Source of the DNA: Clostridium ragsdalei P11
GTDB lineage: Bacteria; Bacillota; Clostridia; Clostridiales; Clostridiaceae
Assembly (NCBI RefSeq): GCF_001675165.1
Contig: NZ_LROS01000033.1
Location: 1-64,000 of the forward strand
Length of the DNA stretch: 64,000 nt
Direction of reading: 5' to 3'
The notes under the pieces were generated by a model. The model saw nothing but the letters and a program-made list of their open reading frames with translations, was not told the DNA's origin and did not search any database. The translations under genes were made by a program, and so were the position numbers. Positions 1 through 8,562 of this stretch are shown here, one piece after another (within the stretch, counting starts at the first letter, position 1; every line of letters starts with the position of its first letter).

Positions 1-112
1 TCCCATAGCGTAAGCTAGTAAGACCTCTCGAAGAACACGAGGAGATAGGTCAGAGGTGTAAGCAGGGCAACTTGTTAAGCTGACTGATACTAATAGGTCG
101 AGGGCTTGACCA
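1..112 (+). rRNA. rrl: 23S ribosomal RNA, 3' end (partial)
   Basis: The window opens inside the end of a 23S rRNA gene. The conserved terminal stretch with ACTAATAGGTCGAGG followed by GCTTGACC is present at about 90-111. The gene continues off the left edge. A spacer of about 110 bases separates it from a 5S gene in the same orientation, so this is the distal part of an rRNA operon. The exact 3' end is estimated. Confidence 0.95.
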
Positions 113-225
113 AATAAAAACGAAAGAAAAAAATTTACTGTGCAATTTTGAGAGGACAGAGTAATTTGAACTCTTAAAAGATAATAGAAAAGAAAATTGA
201 TAGAAATAGCAATTTTCGATAATAA

Positions 226-342
226 TCTGGTGGTAATGACGTGAAGGTAACACCCCTTTCCATACCGAACAGGAAGGTTAAGCTTCACAGTGCCGATGGT
301 ACTGCAGGGGAGGCCCTGTGGGAGAATAGGTCGCTGCCAGGT
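226..342 (+). rRNA. rrf: 5S ribosomal RNA
   Basis: About 117 bases with the typical 5S layout. The 5' strand starts TCTGGTGGTAATGACG and the 3' strand ends GTCGCTGCCAGG. The conserved internal CCATACCGAACAGGAAGGTTAAG and GCCGATGGTACTGCAG blocks lie between them, each recognisable in Firmicute 5S genes. It follows the 23S end and is followed directly by a terminator, so it closes the operon. The ends are set by pairing of the terminal strands and may be off by one or two bases. Confidence 0.95.
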
Positions 343-346
343 AATA

Positions 347-380
347 AAATTAGAGTACTGATTAGTACTCTAATTTTTTT
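347..380 (+). terminator. rRNA operon terminator
   Basis: Inverted repeat TTAGAGTACT-GATT-AGTACTCTAA followed by a run of eight T, a classic intrinsic terminator 4-5 bases after the 5S gene. Confidence 0.92.
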
Positions 381-394
381 TATCATAAATTAAT

Positions 395-597
395 TTTATC
401 TGATGACTACCTCCTCTAATACTCCTACACACTCTGTGACAGTCGGTTTTCTCCAAGTGTACGTGGCGAGCGGCTATGTACCTGGATAACGATTTCTCCT
501 AAAGGATAACGCTTGTAAGTGCTAAAGCACTAAGAAGTCTGTTATAAGTATCAGGTGGAGTTTTAAACTTCACCTGATGTCAAGAACTCTGTTTATT
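395..597. repeat. Modular stem-loop repeat (family B), copy 1
   Basis: Non-coding repeat between the 5S terminator and the sirtuin gene. It starts TTTATCTGATGACTACC and ends GAACTCTGTTTATTAAA. It contains a GTGCTAAAGCAC hairpin within CTTGTAAG...CTAAGAAG and a second hairpin built from ATCAGGTGGAGTTT and AACTTCACCTGAT. The same modules recur at 2420-2584, 9799-9927, 22130-22180, 44635-44870 and 52197-52369. No reading frame is conserved. It resembles a dispersed structured repeat, but the family is unnamed as far as I can tell. Confidence 0.8.
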
Positions 598-611
598 AAA
601 AAGAATAAATC

Positions 612-1337
612 TTATAATACACTTTTTAGAACTTTTCCTATACTATCATGTATAATTATATTAGCTTCAGTATCATAAGAAGTAGAAGATTTATTTATAA
701 GAACCAAATATTTTCCCTTAAAATAATTAATTAACCCTGCAGCAGGATATACTATCAAGGAAGTACCTCCTACAATTAACATATCAGCTTGTTGGATGTA
801 TTTTACAGATTTGTTTAATGTGTGCATGTTTAGACTTTCTTCGTATAAAACTACATCTGGTTTTATTGTTTCATTACATTTATCACATTTTGGTATAAGA
901 CCTGGGGTATTTAGTACATAATCTAAATCAAAAGATTTTCCACATTTAGTGCAATGATTTCTGTGAATGGAACCATGTAACTCTAATACATTATTTGATC
1001 CTGCCATTTGATGGAGACCATCTATATTTTGAGTTATTATAGCTTTTAACTTTCCCATTTTTTCTAATTCCACAAGAGCGTAATGAGCGTCATTTGGCTT
1101 TGCGTCTTTGTATATCATTTTTGCCCTATAAAAATCAAAGAAATCCTCAGTATGAGACATAAAAAAACTATGACTTAACATTACTTCAGGAGGATATGAA
1201 AAATTATTTTTAGTTTTATATAATCCTGTTTCAGACCTAAAATCAGGTATTTGCGATTCTGTAGAAACTCCTGCACCACCCAAAAATACAATATTAGTAC
1301 TTGAATCTACAGCTGATTTTAAATTCTCATAACTCAT
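612..1337 (-). CDS. cobB: NAD-dependent protein deacylase, sirtuin (SIR2/CobB) family
   Basis: Encodes 241 residues, the usual length of a bacterial sirtuin. Near the N-terminus is the NAD-binding GGAGVSTESQIPDFRS motif. The middle carries TQNIDGLHQMAG followed by ELHGS, whose His is the catalytic base in the family. Two CxxC pairs (CTKC and CDKC, about residues 134-155) form the structural zinc site. Sirtuins remove acyl groups from lysine using NAD+ and release nicotinamide and O-acyl-ADP-ribose in the cytoplasm. The gene stands alone, facing the rRNA operon. The start ATG lies downstream of a purine-rich AGAGGTGATTTT region on the minus strand. Deacetylase versus desuccinylase preference cannot be read with confidence. 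Confidence 0.93.
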   Translation of the reverse strand: MSYENLKSAVDSSTNIVFLGGAGVSTESQIPDFRSETGLYKTKNNFSYPPEVMLSHSFFMSHTEDFFDFYRAKMIYKDAKPNDAHYALVELEKMGKLKAIITQNIDGLHQMAGSNNVLELHGSIHRNHCTKCGKSFDLDYVLNTPGLIPKCDKCNETIKPDVVLYEESLNMHTLNKSVKYIQQADMLIVGGTSLIVYPAAGLINYFKGKYLVLINKSSTSYDTEANIIIHDSIGKVLKSVL

Positions 1338-1441
1338 AAAATCACCTCTGATTAATATTATAGCATATACTTTTTATATGTTTAATTGTTTGAAAAATAT
1401 TATCATGTTTTATTTAAGGGCAAGTTTTTTAGTAATTAGAG

Positions 1442-1470
1442 TTGACAAAAAGTATTTAAAATGATATTAT
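1442..1470 (+). promoter_or_regulatory. Sigma-A promoter of tRNA-Cys
   Basis: Perfect -35 TTGACA at 1442-1447, a 17-base spacer and -10 TATTAT at 1465-1470. It lies about 22 bases before the tRNA-Cys 5' end. Confidence 0.85.
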
Positions 1471-1491
1471 AAATTTTGTTAAAAAAAGTAT

Positions 1492-1565
<74 letters not shown>

Positions 1566-1583
1566 ATTTAATATAAGCGATTT

Positions 1584-1640
1584 AAAAATAGCTTATACAG
1601 TTATCTCTCTGAAATTTAACTGTATAAGCTATTTTTATTT
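1584..1640 (+). terminator. Terminator of tRNA-Cys
   Basis: Twenty-base-pair perfect inverted repeat (AAAAATAGCTTATACAGTTA and its complement) with a 13-base loop, ending in a T-rich tail. It starts about 20 bases after the tRNA. Confidence 0.88.
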
Positions 1641-1853
1641 TGGCTAAAACATTTGTGTTGTAGAATGAGAATATTTAACGATGTATGAATAATTAAACTA
1701 TGTAAAGTACTTCAAGCGATATTTTCTGCAGTATACTTTTAGGGTTAACACTAATAAACTGTAGGTAACCACTATATCCTTGCAGGCTTAAAAGTTTATG
1801 AAGTGTTGATGTAATAGGAGAGAACATGCTTGATTATTTTGTGGAAAGTATAC
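1641..1853. other. Intergenic stretch without recognised feature
   Basis: About 210 bases between the tRNA-Cys terminator and the promoter of the next gene. I see no reading frame with a ribosome binding site, no tRNA and none of the repeat modules found elsewhere. Confidence 0.5.
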
Positions 1854-1882
1854 TTGACATCCATAATATATGGTAGTAATAT
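1854..1882 (+). promoter_or_regulatory. Sigma-A-type promoter of the small membrane protein gene
   Basis: -35 TTGACA at 1854-1859, a 17-base spacer and -10 TAATAT at 1877-1882, about 95 bases before the start codon. Confidence 0.75.
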
Positions 1883-1975
1883 AAAAATGTAAAGTTAACT
1901 TTCCATATCATTTAGAAAAATAGCTGTTATGTGGAAAACAGCTTATAAGAAGTATTATCTATGAGGAGGAAAAAA

Positions 1976-2413
1976 ATGAAAAATAAGAGTGCTGCAATGT
2001 ATTTAGTATTTTCACTCGTTGGTTTTGCAATTTTGGCTACAGGTGCTATATTAGCAAAGCTTACGAGAAATGATCAAGGTATCATTCAGACTTTGCCATA
2101 TATTCTTATTGGAATTGGAGCTGGGGTATTTGGACAGAACCTTGGTACTGCCTTTGATATATATACTATGAAAAAAAATCCGGAGATAGCTAAGCAAAGG
2201 GAAATTGATGAAAAAGATGAGAGAAACATAGCAATAAGAAATAAAGCTAAAGCTAAGGCATATGATCTTATGATATTGGTATTCGGGGCATTGATGATGG
2301 CATTTGCACTGATGGGTGTGAGTTGGTCAGTAGTTTTAGCCATTGTTATTGCGTACCTGTTTGTTGTATTTTCAAATATATATTTTATAAGTAAATATGA
2401 TAAAGATATGTAA
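1976..2413 (+). CDS. Small membrane protein of unknown function
   Basis: Encodes 145 residues. The start was placed at the second in-frame ATG because AGGAGG sits 5-7 bases ahead of it; the upstream ATG at 1961 overlaps that ribosome binding site. About four hydrophobic segments are visible: residues 7-28, 41-60, 95-112 and 117-136. Between the second and third lies a charged cytoplasmic-looking loop (KQREIDEKDERNIAIRNKAK). A similar ERN/KAK loop between membrane segments is typical of uncharacterised DUF2178/DUF6442-type proteins of Firmicutes, but I assign no function. It has its own promoter and is followed by a stem-loop repeat. Confidence 0.75.
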   Translation: MKNKSAAMYLVFSLVGFAILATGAILAKLTRNDQGIIQTLPYILIGIGAGVFGQNLGTAFDIYTMKKNPEIAKQREIDEKDERNIAIRNKAKAKAYDLMILVFGALMMAFALMGVSWSVVLAIVIAYLFVVFSNIYFISKYDKDM

Positions 2414-2419
2414 AATTCT

Positions 2420-2584
2420 ATCAGCACTTAGAAGACGTTATCCTTTAGGGAAAATCGTTATCCAGGGATGTAGCTGCTCTTTACTTCTACTTAGAGAAAA
2501 GCGACTATCAACAAATCTTTGATTTGTTGATAGTCGCTTTCACAGAGTGCGTGGGAGTATTAGAGCAGATAGTCATCGGATAAA
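2420..2584. repeat. Modular stem-loop repeat (family B), copy 2
   Basis: Fills the gap between the membrane protein and the convergent LD-carboxypeptidase. It has modules GCACTTAGAAGACGTTATCC, GTTATCCAGGGATGTAGC and the end module AGTCATCGGATAAA. A perfect 18-bp stem at about 2502-2541 (AGCGACTATCAACAAATC and its complement) is unique to this copy in this form, and its sequence resembles part of copy 6. The CATCAGGTGG hairpin and the GAACTCTG end are missing, so it is a partial or rearranged copy. Confidence 0.75.
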
Positions 2585-2618
2585 AGATTAGTGTAGTTTA
2601 TATTTGTAGTTAAATGAT

Positions 2619-3539
2619 CTATTTTACTACAGGTTCTAATGCATGTATTTCTCCCTTTTTTAAATTTACTTCTACACTGCTTCCAATTGGTAAAGTTATT
2701 CTTGGATATGAATGGCCAGATTGAAAGTTGATTAAAGTTGGCTTTTTTAAGCTAAGTATCCTGTCTTCAAGTATTTCAGTTAAAGTTAAACTTCGTTCAT
2801 AATGTGGAAGTTCACAATTTGTAAACTGTCCTAGAATAAAACCTGAACATTTTTGAAGATCTCCACTTAGGGTCAATTGAGTAAGCATTCTGTCAATTCT
2901 ATAAGGTTCTTCTCCTACATCTTCTATGAAGAGTATTTTATTTTCAGTATTTAGAGCATAAGGAGTACCTAGAAGACTAGATATAAGGCATAGGTTACCA
3001 CCTATAAGAGTACCAGATGCGTACTCTCCATTAAAATACTGAGTGGGGATGTCCTCAGGGTTTTTTATAGTAAAGGGAACATATCCATACATTAGGGTAT
3101 CTAAAAAACTCTTTAATGTAAAATCATCAAAAGTAGAAGTGCACATTGGAGAGTGAAAGGTAATCATATGGCATTTATTGTATATATTGTTTAATAAAGT
3201 GGTTATGTCACTAAATCCTGCAAATATTTTAGGATTTTCTTCTATAATATTAAAATCAATAAGAGGAAGAAGTCTCATGCTGCCGTATCCACCTCTTGTG
3301 CATAATATCATATCTACACTTTTGTCTGAGAACATATCCATAATATCGGAAGCCCTGTCCACATCCTTACCAGCTAAATAACCCCATTTGTCGTATATAT
3401 GTTTTCCTTGTTTAATATTAAAACCAAGATTTTCTAAAACCTCGATTTTTTCTTTGATTTTTTCAGGCTTCTCTGCACTTGCCGGAGATATAAGGCCTAT
3501 AGTATCTCCCCTTTTCAATCTTTTCCCAATCAAAATCAT
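2619..3539 (-). CDS. LD-carboxypeptidase, peptidase S66 (LdcA/MccF) family
   Basis: Encodes about 306 residues, normal for family S66. These serine peptidases cleave the L,D bond of murein tetrapeptides during peptidoglycan recycling, or of microcin C-like compounds in MccF members. The nucleophile Ser lies in FAGFSDITTL near residue 112. The presumed Glu is in LFIEDVGEEP and the His in QSGHSYPR near the C-terminus, giving the Ser-Glu-His triad. No signal peptide is evident, so it is cytoplasmic. ATG at 3539 has better spacing from AGGA than the GTG one codon upstream. It starts 12 bases after corA on the same strand and is probably cotranscribed with it. Confidence 0.9.
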   Translation of the reverse strand: MILIGKRLKRGDTIGLISPASAEKPEKIKEKIEVLENLGFNIKQGKHIYDKWGYLAGKDVDRASDIMDMFSDKSVDMILCTRGGYGSMRLLPLIDFNIIEENPKIFAGFSDITTLLNNIYNKCHMITFHSPMCTSTFDDFTLKSFLDTLMYGYVPFTIKNPEDIPTQYFNGEYASGTLIGGNLCLISSLLGTPYALNTENKILFIEDVGEEPYRIDRMLTQLTLSGDLQKCSGFILGQFTNCELPHYERSLTLTEILEDRILSLKKPTLINFQSGHSYPRITLPIGSSVEVNLKKGEIHALEPVVK

Positions 3540-3551
3540 CACATCCTAAAA

Positions 3552-4493
3552 TTAAAATAGGTTCTTTTTCTTTAAAAATAATATACACACCAGGCAAATT
3601 AAAGCTGTTATGACATATACCATCCAGAAGCCATTTGGAGATTTAGCAAAAGGTATTCCATTTAAATTCATTCCAAAAGAACCAAATATTATATTTGGAA
3701 TTGACATAACTATAGTTACTGAAGCTAGGAGTTTCATGACTATGTTTAAGTTATTTGATATAACTGAGGCAAATGCATCCATAGTTCCTGTTAAGATATT
3801 ACTATATATGTTTGTCATTTCTATGGCTTGTTTATTTTCAATTATAACATCTTCTAGAATATCTTGATCTTCAGGATACTTCTGTAAAAGTTCTAACTTT
3901 AACATTTTTTCTAAAGTAATCTCGTTAGCTTTTAAGGAGGTTGAAAAGTAAACAAGAGATTTTTCCAAAGATAAAAGTTGAATAAACTCTTTATTTTTCA
4001 TGGATCTATGAAGTCTTTGCTCAATCATTACGCTTTTCTTGTCTATTTGTCTTAAATAGATCAGGTAATAGCTTGCTATTCTATAAAGTATTTGTAAAAT
4101 AAATCTAGAACGTTTAAACGTGTAAAAGGATTTAACTTTACCATCTATAAAATCAGTAAGAATTTTACTGTTTTTCAAACAAACCGTAATTAAAGTAGAT
4201 TGTGTATGAATTATAGCTAATGGATAAGAATCATAAGTTAAAGAGTTAACTTCCATTTCTGTAAAAGGAATATCAACTATTACTAGTAGATTATTATCTT
4301 CAGTATCTATACGTGACGTTTCTTCTTCATCTAGAGCAGCTTTTAAAAAGTCCATTGAAACACCAGATTTCTTTGATATTAAAAGTAAATCTTCATCTGA
4401 AGGTGCTACAACGTTAATCCAGCAGCCATGTTCTATGGTATCTAAAGATTGTATATTATTTGACTCATCTATAGTTTTATAAATTGAAATCAT
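3552..4493 (-). CDS. corA: CorA-like magnesium/divalent metal transporter
   Basis: Encodes 313 residues. The N-terminal cytoplasmic domain is followed by two C-terminal membrane segments. The signature GMN is seen as FGSFGMNLNGIP between them, and a short basic tail (KKKNLF) follows. CorA proteins form pentameric channels for Mg2+ and sometimes Co2+ or Ni2+. A clear AAGGAGG lies 6-7 bases before the ATG. It is the first gene of a two-gene minus-strand unit with the LD-carboxypeptidase. The exact ion cannot be inferred. Confidence 0.92.
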   Translation of the reverse strand: MISIYKTIDESNNIQSLDTIEHGCWINVVAPSDEDLLLISKKSGVSMDFLKAALDEEETSRIDTEDNNLLVIVDIPFTEMEVNSLTYDSYPLAIIHTQSTLITVCLKNSKILTDFIDGKVKSFYTFKRSRFILQILYRIASYYLIYLRQIDKKSVMIEQRLHRSMKNKEFIQLLSLEKSLVYFSTSLKANEITLEKMLKLELLQKYPEDQDILEDVIIENKQAIEMTNIYSNILTGTMDAFASVISNNLNIVMKLLASVTIVMSIPNIIFGSFGMNLNGIPFAKSPNGFWMVYVITALICLVCILFLKKKNLF

Positions 4494-4796
4494 GTATGCC
4501 TCCTTGTAAAAATTAGCAGGGTATCTTAGTTAGTTTCTTTATATACTATATTTATATTATATCTTATGAAAACATACTTTTGAATATAGCATTATAAAAT
4601 ATAAATATAAATACTGCTATTTAAATTTATTTATGTGGACAAAATAAGTTTAGGGGTAAAACTGAATAGTATATATTATAGAATATAAAACTGAAAAAGA
4701 ATTTTTTAAATTGAATATTTTATGCATTAAGGGTAAAAATTTAAATAACAAAAGTAATAGTATTAATTTGTAAGTAGTGCTTCTAGGAGGATGTAG
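4494..4796. other. Divergent intergenic region between corA and gin
   Basis: About 300 very AT-rich bases that must hold the promoters of both corA (minus) and the gin operon (plus). Several TATAAT-like hexamers are present in this composition, but no pair of -35 and -10 boxes stands out. I could not identify a convincing SigF or SigG promoter for gin, and see no gene or repeat. Confidence 0.4.
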
Positions 4797-5009
4797 ATGA
4801 AAAAAAAATATTGTATCATATGTGGAAAACCTTTGAGTGATGGTATAATAATATATGGTAGAGGAATATGTAAAAATTGTGAAGAAAGATTAATAAAATT
4901 AGAAAATGATTTAGATTTTTACGAATACTATAAAGAAAGAATAAGTAAAACTATAGCACGTTTTATTATAAGAGGAGAGATAACTCATTGTCAGAATTAC
5001 CACTTTTAG
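4797..5009 (+). CDS. gin: Gin/CsfB-type inhibitor of sigma-G
   Basis: Encodes 70 residues with two zinc-knuckle pairs, CIICGKP near the N-terminus and CKNCE at about residues 25-29. A charged helical tail follows (ENDLDFYEYYKERISK). This is the pattern of Gin (CsfB), the forespore anti-sigma factor that holds SigG inactive until engulfment in B. subtilis. The gene position supports it: as in Bacillus, it heads the cluster with the YaaO-like decarboxylase, tmk and darA. AGGAGG is 6 bases before the ATG. The last 22 bases overlap the next gene, suggesting translational coupling. Similarity rests on the Cys pattern and synteny. Confidence 0.82.
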   Translation: MKKKYCIICGKPLSDGIIIYGRGICKNCEERLIKLENDLDFYEYYKERISKTIARFIIRGEITHCQNYHF

Positions 5010-6436
5010 AAGGAGTTTTAAAATACATTAAGGAAAATAATATATCATTTTGTATGCCAGGTCATAAAAATGGAAGAGGTTTTTATAATACTTCAATAGG
5101 AAGAGAATTTATATCTAATATTTTAAAATTTGATATTACTGAAGTAGATGGTGTAGACAATCTTCATAATCAAAAAAGTATAATATTAGATGCAAGCAAG
5201 CGTCTTTCAAAGCTCTATGGAAGTAAAAAGTCTTATTTTTTAGTTAATGGAAGCACTTCCGGAAATATGATAATGTTATTTAGTAATTTTAATGAAGGAG
5301 ATAAAGTTTTAGTAGAAAGAAATTGCCATAGCTCTATACTAAATGGAATAATTATGAGGAAGTTAATTCCTATATATTTAGAAAATATTATAAGTGAAAA
5401 AATAAATGCTCCTATTTGCATAAATTTGGAGCATTTTTTACAGGTACTAAAGAGAAATAAGGATATAAAAGGGATAGTAGTTACATATCCCAATTATTAT
5501 GGAATATGCAGCAATCTCAAGTTTATAATAAAGGAGGCAAAAAAGCTTAACATAAAAGTATTAGTTGATTGTGCTCATGGGGCACATTTTGGTATTAATA
5601 AAAATTTACCTGAGAGTGCCGTGAAACTTGGTGCAGACATGGTAGTTACTAGTTCACATAAAACGCTGCCTAGTTTAACTCAAACTGCTTATTTACATGT
5701 GAATAATGAGAAATGCATAAATAAAGTAGACTTTTATTATAATGCGTTTTTAAGTACAAGTCCTTCATACATAGCACTTTGTTCTATGGATTATGCTCGA
5801 TTTTACCTTGAGAAGTATGGCAGCAGTGATTACGAAAAACTTATAGAGGTAGCTGAATACTATAGGAATAAGATAAACTCTATAAGAGGATTGCAGGTAA
5901 TTGGCAGAAAGGATATAATACAATTTAATTCTAAAGAAAGAAAGGCAGCACCAAGTGTAGCAGATATAGATCTAACCAGATATACTATAAATCTAGAGCC
6001 AGGATACAGCGGAAATTTACTTTTAAATTATTTGAGAAAATTAAATATGCAGTGTGAAATGAGTGACAATTCTAATTTAGTATTGATTTTTTCTCCCTTT
6101 AATGAAAAAGAGGAGTTTGAAAGATTGTATACTGTATTAAAGAATTGTAATTTAGAAGAAATTAAATGTAAGAAAACAAATAGAGTGGAATACGGAATAC
6201 CTCAAAGCAGAATGCTTCCATTTCAAGTTATAGATGTAGAAAAAGAAATGGTAGATTTAAATAATTCATGTGGAAGGATAAGCGGGGCAAGTGTAATACC
6301 ATATCCTCCAGGGGTTCCTGTATTGTCTATGGGAGAGCTGATAGATAAAAATGTCATTCAAGTTATTAAATATTATATAAAAAATAGTATGGATTTAATT
6401 GGGGTAAAAGACAATAAAATAAAAGTTGTAAAATAA
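4988..6436 (+). CDS. Orn/Lys/Arg decarboxylase family PLP enzyme (YaaO-like)
   Basis: Encodes 482 residues starting at a TTG, 8 bases after an AGGAGAG sequence that lies inside gin. Fold-type I PLP features: FCMPGHKNG near the N-terminus, FLVNGSTSGN for phosphate binding, VDCAHGAHFG with the PLP-ring Asp, and the Schiff-base Lys in TSSHKTLPSLTQ. The C-terminal domain has SGASVIPYPPGVP, the active-site segment typical of the family. Members decarboxylate lysine, ornithine or arginine to polyamine precursors. In B. subtilis the paralogue at this locus is YaaO, of unsettled substrate, so I leave the substrate open. It runs straight into tmk with a 17-base gap. Confidence 0.9.
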   Translation: MSELPLLEGVLKYIKENNISFCMPGHKNGRGFYNTSIGREFISNILKFDITEVDGVDNLHNQKSIILDASKRLSKLYGSKKSYFLVNGSTSGNMIMLFSNFNEGDKVLVERNCHSSILNGIIMRKLIPIYLENIISEKINAPICINLEHFLQVLKRNKDIKGIVVTYPNYYGICSNLKFIIKEAKKLNIKVLVDCAHGAHFGINKNLPESAVKLGADMVVTSSHKTLPSLTQTAYLHVNNEKCINKVDFYYNAFLSTSPSYIALCSMDYARFYLEKYGSSDYEKLIEVAEYYRNKINSIRGLQVIGRKDIIQFNSKERKAAPSVADIDLTRYTINLEPGYSGNLLLNYLRKLNMQCEMSDNSNLVLIFSPFNEKEEFERLYTVLKNCNLEEIKCKKTNRVEYGIPQSRMLPFQVIDVEKEMVDLNNSCGRISGASVIPYPPGVPVLSMGELIDKNVIQVIKYYIKNSMDLIGVKDNKIKVVK

Positions 6437-6453
6437 ATTTTGGAGGAAAGCAA

Positions 6454-7137
6454 ATGAGTTTACAAAAAGGAAAACTTATAGTCATAGAAGGATGTGATGG
6501 CAGCGGAAAAGCTACGCAGACAGAAAAACTTTATAAAAGGCTTTTAAATGAAAATTGCAATTTAAAAAAAATAGAATATCCTAATTATAATAGTGAGTCT
6601 TCAGCTTTAGTAAGAATGTATTTAAACGGGGATTTTGGAAAAAAACCTGAAGATGTAAGCGCATATGCAGCATCAACATTTTATGCAGTGGATAGATTTG
6701 CATCTTATAAGATAGAGTGGAAAAAGTTTTATGAAAATGGCGGAATAATACTTGCAGATAGATATACAACAGCTAATATGATACATCAAGCTTCTAAGAT
6801 TGATGATTTAGAAGAGAAAAATAAGTTTTTAAAATGGCTCTGGAATTTTGAATTTGATATATTGGGACTTCCTGTACCAGATTGTGTTATATTTTTGGAT
6901 ATGCCTCCTGAATATAGTAAAAAACTTATGACTAAGAGAAATAATAAATTTACGGGTAATGCAGAAAAGGACATACATGAAAGAGATTATGAGTATTTAG
7001 TTAATTCTTATAAAAATGCTATACATATTGTAGATAAATATAGTTGGAACAAAATTTCATGTATAGAAGGTAGTGAAATAAAGACTGTAGATAAAATCCA
7101 TGAAGATATATATGATTTGATAAAAAAAATACTATAG
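6454..7137 (+). CDS. tmk: Thymidylate kinase
   Basis: Encodes 227 residues. The P-loop EGCDGSGKATQTEKL occupies about residues 12-26 and the nucleobase-binding DRYTTAN motif lies at about 97-103. A lid region rich in Lys (KKLMTKRNNKFTGN) follows the DMPPE strand. It phosphorylates dTMP to dTDP for DNA synthesis. The usual TMPK P-loop has T where Ala occurs here (GKATQ versus GKTTQ), a variant also seen in deoxynucleoside-kinase-like TMPKs. Synteny (yaaO-tmk-darA) supports tmk. GGAGGAAA precedes the ATG. Confidence 0.92.
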   Translation: MSLQKGKLIVIEGCDGSGKATQTEKLYKRLLNENCNLKKIEYPNYNSESSALVRMYLNGDFGKKPEDVSAYAASTFYAVDRFASYKIEWKKFYENGGIILADRYTTANMIHQASKIDDLEEKNKFLKWLWNFEFDILGLPVPDCVIFLDMPPEYSKKLMTKRNNKFTGNAEKDIHERDYEYLVNSYKNAIHIVDKYSWNKISCIEGSEIKTVDKIHEDIYDLIKKIL

Positions 7138-7267
7138 TAAAAAGTTAATGTATTAATTAAAAGTTTCAGTTATATAAGACAATAAGTACTTATGGTATAA
7201 TAAATATAAGCTAATTTGAGAAATTTAGGCAATTGTTTGTAAAATAAATTACAAGAGGTGATGTTTT

Positions 7268-7597
7268 ATGAAATTAATTATAGCCATTGTTCAGGATGAT
7301 GATGCTACTGATCTCTTGGAAATTTTAACAGAAGGTGGATTTAGGGTTACTAAACTTGCAACTACAGGCGGATTTTTAAGAGCAGGTAATACAACTTTGC
7401 TCATAGGAGTGGAAGAAGATGACGTTGATGAAGTAATAGCCCATATAGAAGACGTATGTAAAACAAGAAATCAAATTATAACAACTCCTTCATCTGTAGC
7501 AAGTTCTACAGGGGTATATATGCCCTATCCTGTGGAGGTAGAAGTTGGAGGAGCAAATATATTTGTAGTAGATGTAGATAAGTTTGTAAAGATTTAA
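7268..7597 (+). CDS. darA: Cyclic di-AMP receptor DarA (PII-like, YaaQ)
   Basis: Encodes 109 residues, the exact size class of DarA/PstA. The start MKLIIAIVQDDDATDLLEIL and the glycine-rich TTGGFLRAGNTTLLIGVEEDDV are the family hallmarks. The TTGGF loop binds the nucleotide in characterised homologues. These PII-like trimers bind c-di-AMP; the downstream partner is unknown. It sits between tmk and holB, as in Bacillus, although yaaR, which separates darA and holB there, is missing here. The start has AAGAGGTG 8 bases upstream. Confidence 0.95.
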   Translation: MKLIIAIVQDDDATDLLEILTEGGFRVTKLATTGGFLRAGNTTLLIGVEEDDVDEVIAHIEDVCKTRNQIITTPSSVASSTGVYMPYPVEVEVGGANIFVVDVDKFVKI

Positions 7598-7613
7598 TAG
7601 GAGGTATATTGAG

Positions 7614-8558
7614 TTGGAATTTTGCAATATAATAGGGCATGAGAATATAAAACTCCAGATGAAAAATTCTGTAACTTCCAATAGATTTTCTCATGCCCAT
7701 ATTTTTGTAGGAGAAGATGGGATAGGTAAAAGTCTTCTTGCTAAAGAAATAGCTTTAGATATATTGAGAAAAAAGCAGATGAAGCAGTATGTAGATATAA
7801 TTGAATTTAAAATAGCAAAAGGTAAAAAATCCATTGGGATAGAGGAAGTAAAAAATATAATAGAAGAGATGAATAAAAAACCTTATGAGGGTGACAAAAA
7901 AGTAATAATACTATATAATTCAGATAAAATGACAGAAGCAGCTCAAAATGCATTACTAAAAACTATAGAGGAACCTCCTAGTGGAAGTTTTATGTTACTT
8001 TTATGTGAAAAGTTAGATGGAATATTGGATACAATAAAGTCTAGATGTCAAGTATATAAACTTAATAGGTTAAGCCAAAAAGATATGAAGATTTTTTTAG
8101 ATGCCAAATTTCCTAGCTTATCCACCGAAGAGTTAAGATCTGTCTTAGCATTTAGTGATGGAATACCTGGAAGAGCAGAAAAATTTATTTCGGATATATC
8201 TTTAAGTGAAATGAGAAATATAATTTTGAATATATTTAAAGAATTATGCCGTGAGAATGTTAGTTCCTGTTTAAAACTTTCAGATTGTATATCTAAAGAC
8301 AAGTATGAATGGCAAGAAGTATTAACTTGTATTTTGTCGTATATAAGAGATGTACTTGTATACAAAGAAACAGGTAATAGAAAATTTATTATAAACATTG
8401 ATAAATTTGAAGATATAAAGACTATAGGAGAAATGTTTTCATTTAATAAGTTGAATGATATTATTAATGTAGTAAAGGATGCTAGAGAAAAATTAGAAAG
8501 CAATGTAAATAGAACTTTAGTTTTTAATTCTATGTTGGTGAAAATGCAGGAGGTATAA
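7614..8558 (+). CDS. holB: DNA polymerase III delta-prime subunit
   Basis: Encodes 314 residues from a TTG start placed 8-9 bases after AGGAGG. The AAA+ clamp-loader features are visible: a P-loop-like VGEDGIGKSLLAKEI near residue 32, IILYNSDKMTEAAQNALLKTIEEPP (Walker B/sensor region) and SRCQVY, the SRC motif of clamp loaders. The four-Cys zinc module usually found after the P-loop in delta-prime and gamma/tau is absent. Delta-prime is part of the clamp loader that places the beta clamp on DNA. It follows darA by 16 bases and is followed by ricT after 4 bases, so all three are one transcript. Confidence 0.92.
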   Translation: MEFCNIIGHENIKLQMKNSVTSNRFSHAHIFVGEDGIGKSLLAKEIALDILRKKQMKQYVDIIEFKIAKGKKSIGIEEVKNIIEEMNKKPYEGDKKVIILYNSDKMTEAAQNALLKTIEEPPSGSFMLLLCEKLDGILDTIKSRCQVYKLNRLSQKDMKIFLDAKFPSLSTEELRSVLAFSDGIPGRAEKFISDISLSEMRNIILNIFKELCRENVSSCLKLSDCISKDKYEWQEVLTCILSYIRDVLVYKETGNRKFIINIDKFEDIKTIGEMFSFNKLNDIINVVKDAREKLESNVNRTLVFNSMLVKMQEV

Positions 8559-8562
8559 AAAT

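Noticed and set aside
50-253. Reading frame of 67 codons antisense to 23S/5S spacer
   Set aside because: It lies over rRNA end and spacer, has no ribosome binding site and no protein-like pattern.
2086-2427. Minus-strand 113-codon frame opposite the small membrane protein
   Set aside because: Shadow of the plus-strand gene, which has a promoter and a ribosome binding site.
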